From Clostridium sp. 1001271B_151109_B4 (GTDB taxonomy: Bacteria > Bacillota > Clostridia > Clostridiales > Clostridiaceae): a stretch of DNA of 64,000 bases. How positions within the stretch are numbered: position 1 is the stretch's first letter; the number at the start of each line of letters is the position of its first letter. The notes beneath the pieces were generated by a model, which did no database searches, was not told the DNA's origin, and saw nothing but the letters and a program-made list of their open reading frames with translations. The position numbers and the translations under genes were made by a program. This document shows, one piece after another, positions 60,685 through 64,000 of the stretch. Location of the stretch: positions 23,483 to 87,482 of the forward strand of contig NZ_JADPBQ010000011.1 of NCBI RefSeq assembly GCF_015670405.1. Direction: 5' to 3'.

Positions 60685-60721
60685 TAAAATCATGGTATAG
60701 ATAAATAATAGGAGTGATAAT

Positions 60722-61030
60722 ATGAGCCTACAGAATTTAGAGTTTAAAGATGATTTAGATATGTTATTTGAAGCGGTTTTAGAGTTAAATAATATAGAGG
60801 AATGTTATAAGTTCTTTGAAGATATAGCAACAATAAATGAGTTAAGGGCAATTTCTCAAAGAATATATGTTGCAAAAATGCTTACAGATAAAAAAGTATA
60901 TACAGAAATAGCTGAAGTAACAGGTGCAAGTACAGCAACTATCAGTAGGGTAAATAAATGTCTTAATTATGGACAAGGAGGATATAATTTAGTATTAGAA
61001 AGAATGTATCCAAAAGATAAACAAGAATAA
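60722..61030 (+). CDS. yerC: YerC/TrpR-family DNA-binding protein
   Basis: The 102-residue protein belongs to the YerC/YecD family with the TrpR helix-turn-helix fold. The HTH is YTEIAEVTGASTATISRVNKC (about residues 61-81), preceded by the helix-rich FEDIATINELRAISQRIYVAKML. Ligand and targets are not known; similarity to TrpR is structural and does not show tryptophan sensing. It lies 107 bp before glmM, which has its own promoter. Confidence 0.9.
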   Translation: MSLQNLEFKDDLDMLFEAVLELNNIEECYKFFEDIATINELRAISQRIYVAKMLTDKKVYTEIAEVTGASTATISRVNKCLNYGQGGYNLVLERMYPKDKQE

Positions 61031-61060
61031 TTGATATATAGCAGTAAAGTATGGTATATT
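61031..61060 (+). promoter_or_regulatory. Promoter of glmM
   Basis: TTGATA (61031-61036), 18 bases, TATATT (61055-61060), beginning right after the yerC stop. Confidence 0.6.
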
Positions 61061-61137
61061 GTAAAAAATCGGCATAAGTAATATACTATAAAAGATAATG
61101 TCTATAATTAATTATTTATATAAGCGAGGTATTATAT

Positions 61138-62481
61138 ATGAGTAGAATGTTTGGAACAGATGGTGTTAGAGGGATAGCAAATACTGAATTAACTGCAGAA
61201 TTAGCTTATAGCTTAGGAAGAGCAGGGGCTTTTGTATTAACTGAGGGTACTCATAAACCAAAGATTTTAGTAGCAAAAGATACTAGAATATCAGGGGATA
61301 TGCTTGAAGCTGCTTTAGTTGCAGGAATACTTTCAGTAGGAGCAGAAGCAGTAATTTTAGGAGTAGTACCAACACCAGCAGTAGCTCATTTAACTAGAGA
61401 ATATAAAGCAGATGCAGGAGTAATGATTTCAGCATCTCATAATCCAGTAGAATATAACGGAATTAAATTTTTTGATGGAAAAGGGTACAAATTATCAGAT
61501 AGTTTAGAAGACCAAATACAAGCTGTAATAGAAGGTGGATTTGAAGGCGTACCTAGCCCAATAGGTGGAAATGTTGGGAGATCATACACTGAAGAAACAG
61601 CATTAAGAGAATATATTGATTATGCATTAAGTACTATAAAAACAGATTTAAAGGGACTAAGAGTTGCTTTAGACTGTGCAAATGGTGCTGCATATAAAGC
61701 GGCAGTAAAGGCTTTTAGGTCTTTAGGGGCAAGAGTATATGTAATAAATGATAATCCAGATGGAAATAACATAAATGAAAATTGCGGATCAACTCATATG
61801 GAAGAATTAATGGATTATGTTGTAAGAAAGAACTGTCATATTGGTTTTGCATTTGATGGTGATGCTGATAGATGTTTAGCTGTAGATGAAAAGGGAAATA
61901 TGATTAATGGTGATTTCTTACTAACTATTTGTGCAAAAGCTTTAAAAGAAGCAAATAAATTAATTGATGATACTTTAGTAGTAACTGTAATGAGTAATTT
62001 AGGGTTAGATATTGCTGCTAAGAGAGAAGGAATTAACTTAGTTAAAACTAAAGTTGGGGATAGATATGTTCTTGAAGAAATGCTTAAGAATAATTATGTA
62101 TTAGGTGGAGAACAATCAGGACATATCATATTTTTAGATCATAATACTACAGGAGATGGATTAGTTACAGCACTTCAAGTAGCTGCTATTCTTAAAGAGA
62201 GTGGAAAAACTTTCAGTGAATTGGCTGGAGTTATGAAAGAATTACCACAGGTATTAGTTAATGCTAAGGTACCGAATGAAAAGAAAAACATATATTTAGA
62301 AGATAAAGAAATAATTTCTGCTATACAAGAAGTTGAAGCTAAGCTAAATGGTGTTGGAAGAGTGCTTATAAGACCATCTGGAACTGAACCATTAGTTAGA
62401 GTTATGCTTGAAGGTGAAAATCAAGAAGAAATAGATGAAATGGCACATAAAATTGCAAATTTAATATTAAGTAAAATATAA
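61138..62481 (+). CDS. glmM: Phosphoglucosamine mutase
   Basis: GlmM interconverts glucosamine 6- and 1-phosphate for UDP-GlcNAc and wall synthesis, and binds CdaA in other Firmicutes. The 447-residue protein has the phosphoserine loop ISASHNP with Ser100, the metal loop FDGDADR near residue 240, the sugar-specificity GGEQSGHI and the C-terminal phosphate-binding [13 protein letters not shown] perfect terminator follows. Confidence 0.98.
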   Translation: MSRMFGTDGVRGIANTELTAELAYSLGRAGAFVLTEGTHKPKILVAKDTRISGDMLEAALVAGILSVGAEAVILGVVPTPAVAHLTREYKADAGVMISASHNPVEYNGIKFFDGKGYKLSDSLEDQIQAVIEGGFEGVPSPIGGNVGRSYTEETALREYIDYALSTIKTDLKGLRVALDCANGAAYKAAVKAFRSLGARVYVINDNPDGNNINENCGSTHMEELMDYVVRKNCHIGFAFDGDADRCLAVDEKGNMINGDFLLTICAKALKEANKLIDDTLVVTVMSNLGLDIAAKREGINLVKTKVGDRYVLEEMLKNNYVLGGEQSGHIIFLDHNTTGDGLVTALQVAAILKESGKTFSELAGVMKELPQVLVNAKVPNEKKNIYLEDKEIISAIQEVEAKLNGVGRVLIRPSGTEPLVRVMLEGENQEEIDEMAHKIANLILSKI

Positions 62482-62494
62482 TTATTAAATTATA

Positions 62495-62547
62495 ATGGCG
62501 TATTAAAGTTAAGAGTAAAATTAATTTTAATACGCCATATTTTTTTG
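62495..62547 (+). terminator. Intrinsic terminator after glmM
   Basis: A perfect 13-bp stem ATGGCGTATTAAA/TTTAATACGCCAT (62495-62507 with 62526-62538) and a seven-base T-run. Confidence 0.93.
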
Positions 62548-62765
62548 TAATAAATTAATAAAAACAATATTAAAAATAAAAAGAAGTGTTAAAAAGGTAA
62601 AGTTAAAATATAAACATAAAAAATGATGGTGTTATTAATAAATTAATAAGTTTAAAATAAATTTATTAAATTACTAAGAAATTAATAAAAATATTAACTA
62701 TATGTAAAAAACAGCTAAAACAAGATCCTAAATATAATTAATATGGTAAATTTTGAAAGAGGCTA

Positions 62766-62795
62766 TTGACAGTATATTAAAGTAAAGAGTAATAT
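62766..62795 (+). promoter_or_regulatory. Promoter of the ilvN leader
   Basis: TTGACA (62766-62771), 18 bases, TAATAT (62790-62795). It precedes a leader of more than 450 bases. Confidence 0.75.
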
Positions 62796-62814
62796 ATTAA
62801 CAATAGAATATTTT

Positions 62815-63208
62815 GGAAGGTCCTTTTTAAGGAATAAAAGCTGTGATAGAGACGTTTATTTAGAATAAAAAGTTTCAGAGAATCCATGGTAGCTGTGAAT
62901 GGGTACTTTTACTAAATAATAATCACTCTTGAGCTGTAACCTGAACATTAGTAAAAATTTATCTAATGGCTAGATGTTGTAACACTCTTATCTATTTGTG
63001 TAAGATAACAGCGGATAAGCCTCTAGATAATCAATTCTAACCTTAAGGCGGAGTTAAATATCCATCTTAAGATAAGAATTCAGTTTATAAGTAGGGAATT
63101 ACCGGTAAGCACCGTTATATGCAAGGGTTTGTTGGAACCTAGTGATATTTAATGATGAGGAATGTTATCCCGCCGTTATGATTTTATCATTAAGGGTGGG
63201 ATTTTTTT
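62815..63208 (+). promoter_or_regulatory. T-box-like leader of ilvN
   Basis: Stem I is well formed: TTATTTAG/CTAAATAA and AAAAGT/ACTTTT arms, the AG bulge AGAGA (62877-62881), CCAT/ATGG and a terminal loop with GNUG (GCTG, 62892-62895). Further on are CCGTTAT (63112-63118), TGGAACC (63133-63139) and a terminator ATCCCGCC/GGTGGGAT (63167-63174 with 63195-63202) with seven T. The core lacks the usual AGGGTGGNACCGCG context. The specifier segment GAGCTGTAACC offers GTA (Val) or CTG (Leu), both sensible for ilvN. Confidence 0.7.
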
Positions 63209-63267
63209 AATCTAAATTCATTCCGTTTTATTCAAAAATTTGAAATTATTTGATTGGGGGTATATAA

Positions 63268-63780
63268 ATGGAAAGGTATGTTTTGTCAGTTTTAGTTAGA
63301 AATTCTTCAGGGGTACTAACGAGAGTTTCAGGGCTATTTGCAAGACGCGGATTTAACATTGATAGTTTAACAGTTGGAAGAACTGAAAATCCAGAAATTT
63401 CAAGAATGACTATTACGTTAAATGGAAGCGAGGAAGTACTAGAGCAATTTATGAAGCAATTAAATAAGTTAGAAGATGTTTTAAGGGTATTACAATTAAA
63501 ACCAGACAACTCAGTTTATAGAGAACTAGTATTAATTAAAGTTAAAGCAGATTCAGAGCAAAGAGCGGCAATTAATGAAGTTGTTAGAATTTTTAGAAGT
63601 AAGATTGTTGATATTTCACCAGAGACATTAACAATTGAGCTTACTGGAGATGAAAGCAAAATTAATGCTCATATAAAGTTAATGGAAGAGTATGAAATTA
63701 AGGAGTTAGTTAGAACAGGTGTCTGTGCATTAGAAAGAGGATCTAATGATATAACAGATTACTGCGAAATCTTTAATTAG
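63268..63780 (+). CDS. ilvN: Acetolactate synthase small (regulatory) subunit
   Basis: IlvN/IlvH confers branched-chain amino acid feedback on acetolactate synthase. The 170-residue protein has an N-terminal ACT domain (YVLSVLVRNSSGVLTRVSGLF and RRGFNIDSLTVG, residues 4-37) and the longer C-terminal domain (VDISPETLTIELTGDESK). No catalytic subunit lies in the window upstream. GGGGG eight bases before the ATG is the ribosome site. Confidence 0.95.
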   Translation: MERYVLSVLVRNSSGVLTRVSGLFARRGFNIDSLTVGRTENPEISRMTITLNGSEEVLEQFMKQLNKLEDVLRVLQLKPDNSVYRELVLIKVKADSEQRAAINEVVRIFRSKIVDISPETLTIELTGDESKINAHIKLMEEYEIKELVRTGVCALERGSNDITDYCEIFN

Positions 63781-64000
63781 TTAATAGTTAAGAGTTTAAT
63801 GAAGAAACTTTTATGAGTTTTTAAAAATATATTTTTTAAATTCAGCTCAGCTGAAATTTTCCTTAACTATAAACTCAAAGCTATTAAATAACGAATCTAT
63901 TAAATAACAAAGCAGTAATAAGTAATTAAATTGTGATAAGTCATAGTGGCTAGTATAACTAAAAAAGTTAACTTAATAACTATAGTATTATTGAAGTTAA
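63781..64000. other. AT-rich end of window with small repeats
   Basis: TTCAGCT/AGCTGAA (near 63841-63855) forms a hairpin, flanked farther out by AGTTAAG and CTTAACT. CTATTAAATAAC occurs twice, 18 bases apart (near 63882 and 63897). No gene starts in this stretch. Confidence 0.45.

Noticed and set aside
62540..63267. glmS ribozyme, SAM, cobalamin or lysine riboswitch in the leader after glmM
   Set aside because: The conserved cores of these elements are absent, while stem I of a T-box is recognisable and the downstream gene is ilvN, not glmS.

Overview
The window is AT-rich, Gram-positive DNA of the Clostridium (sensu stricto) type. This follows from the purine-rich AGGAGG ribosome sites, a zinc-ribbon S14 and two zinc-ribbon L33/L36 proteins, an L7Ae-like protein between rpoC and rpsL, a Ptb-Buk butyrate module, and sporulation/germination hydrolases (CwlD-like and SleB-like). 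Species cannot be fixed from the sequence alone. Only three genes (42.8-43.7 kb and 51.05-52.7 kb) lie on the minus strand.

Layout. 0-17.3 kb is the information-processing block: tuf, rpmG, secE, nusG, rplK, rplA, rplJ, rplL, rpoB, rpoC, an L7Ae-like gene, rpsL, rpsG, fusA, and a second tuf identical in coding sequence to the first. 17.6-33.8 kb is the S10-spc-alpha supercluster (rpsJ to rplQ), including secY, adk, map, a KOW-protein gene, infA and rpmJ. 33.9-38.3 kb carries an ECF-transporter energy module (ecfA1, ecfA2, ecfT), truA, and rplM-rpsI.

From 38.7 kb the gene content becomes metabolic: a Na/phosphate symporter preceded by a periodic PhoP-box-like array, cwlD, a two-subunit class I fumarase, a YitT-family membrane protein (minus), a class Ia-type ribonucleotide reductase (nrdA, nrdB) behind a textbook pair of NrdR boxes, ptsI, iadA, a SleB-type hydrolase and an unknown membrane-anchored protein (both minus), cdaA-cdaR (c-di-AMP synthesis), a COG2509-type flavoprotein, ptb-buk, an AIM24-family protein, a YerC/TrpR-like regulator, glmM, and ilvN behind a T-box-like leader.

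Regulation is unusually readable. Strong TTGACA/TATAAT-type promoters precede rplJ, rpoB, the L7Ae gene, rpsJ (two in tandem), rpsM and rplM. Structured autoregulatory leaders are visible for L1, L10, S7, S10, S13 and L13. Most transcription units after 33 kb end in clear intrinsic terminators.

I see no convincing new multi-gene system. The most worthwhile non-routine signals are a 180-bp imperfect palindrome at 56.8 kb that shares both ends with a 67-bp hairpin at 42.8 kb (a probable dispersed repeat family), the PhoP-box array, the paired NrdR boxes, a T-box with an unusual core, duplicated L1-binding mimics, a 16-bp inverted repeat over the ecfA1 promoter, and a 0.5-kb graveyard of coding fragments at 59.3-59.7 kb. 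No tRNA, rRNA, CRISPR array, prophage or insertion sequence was found.
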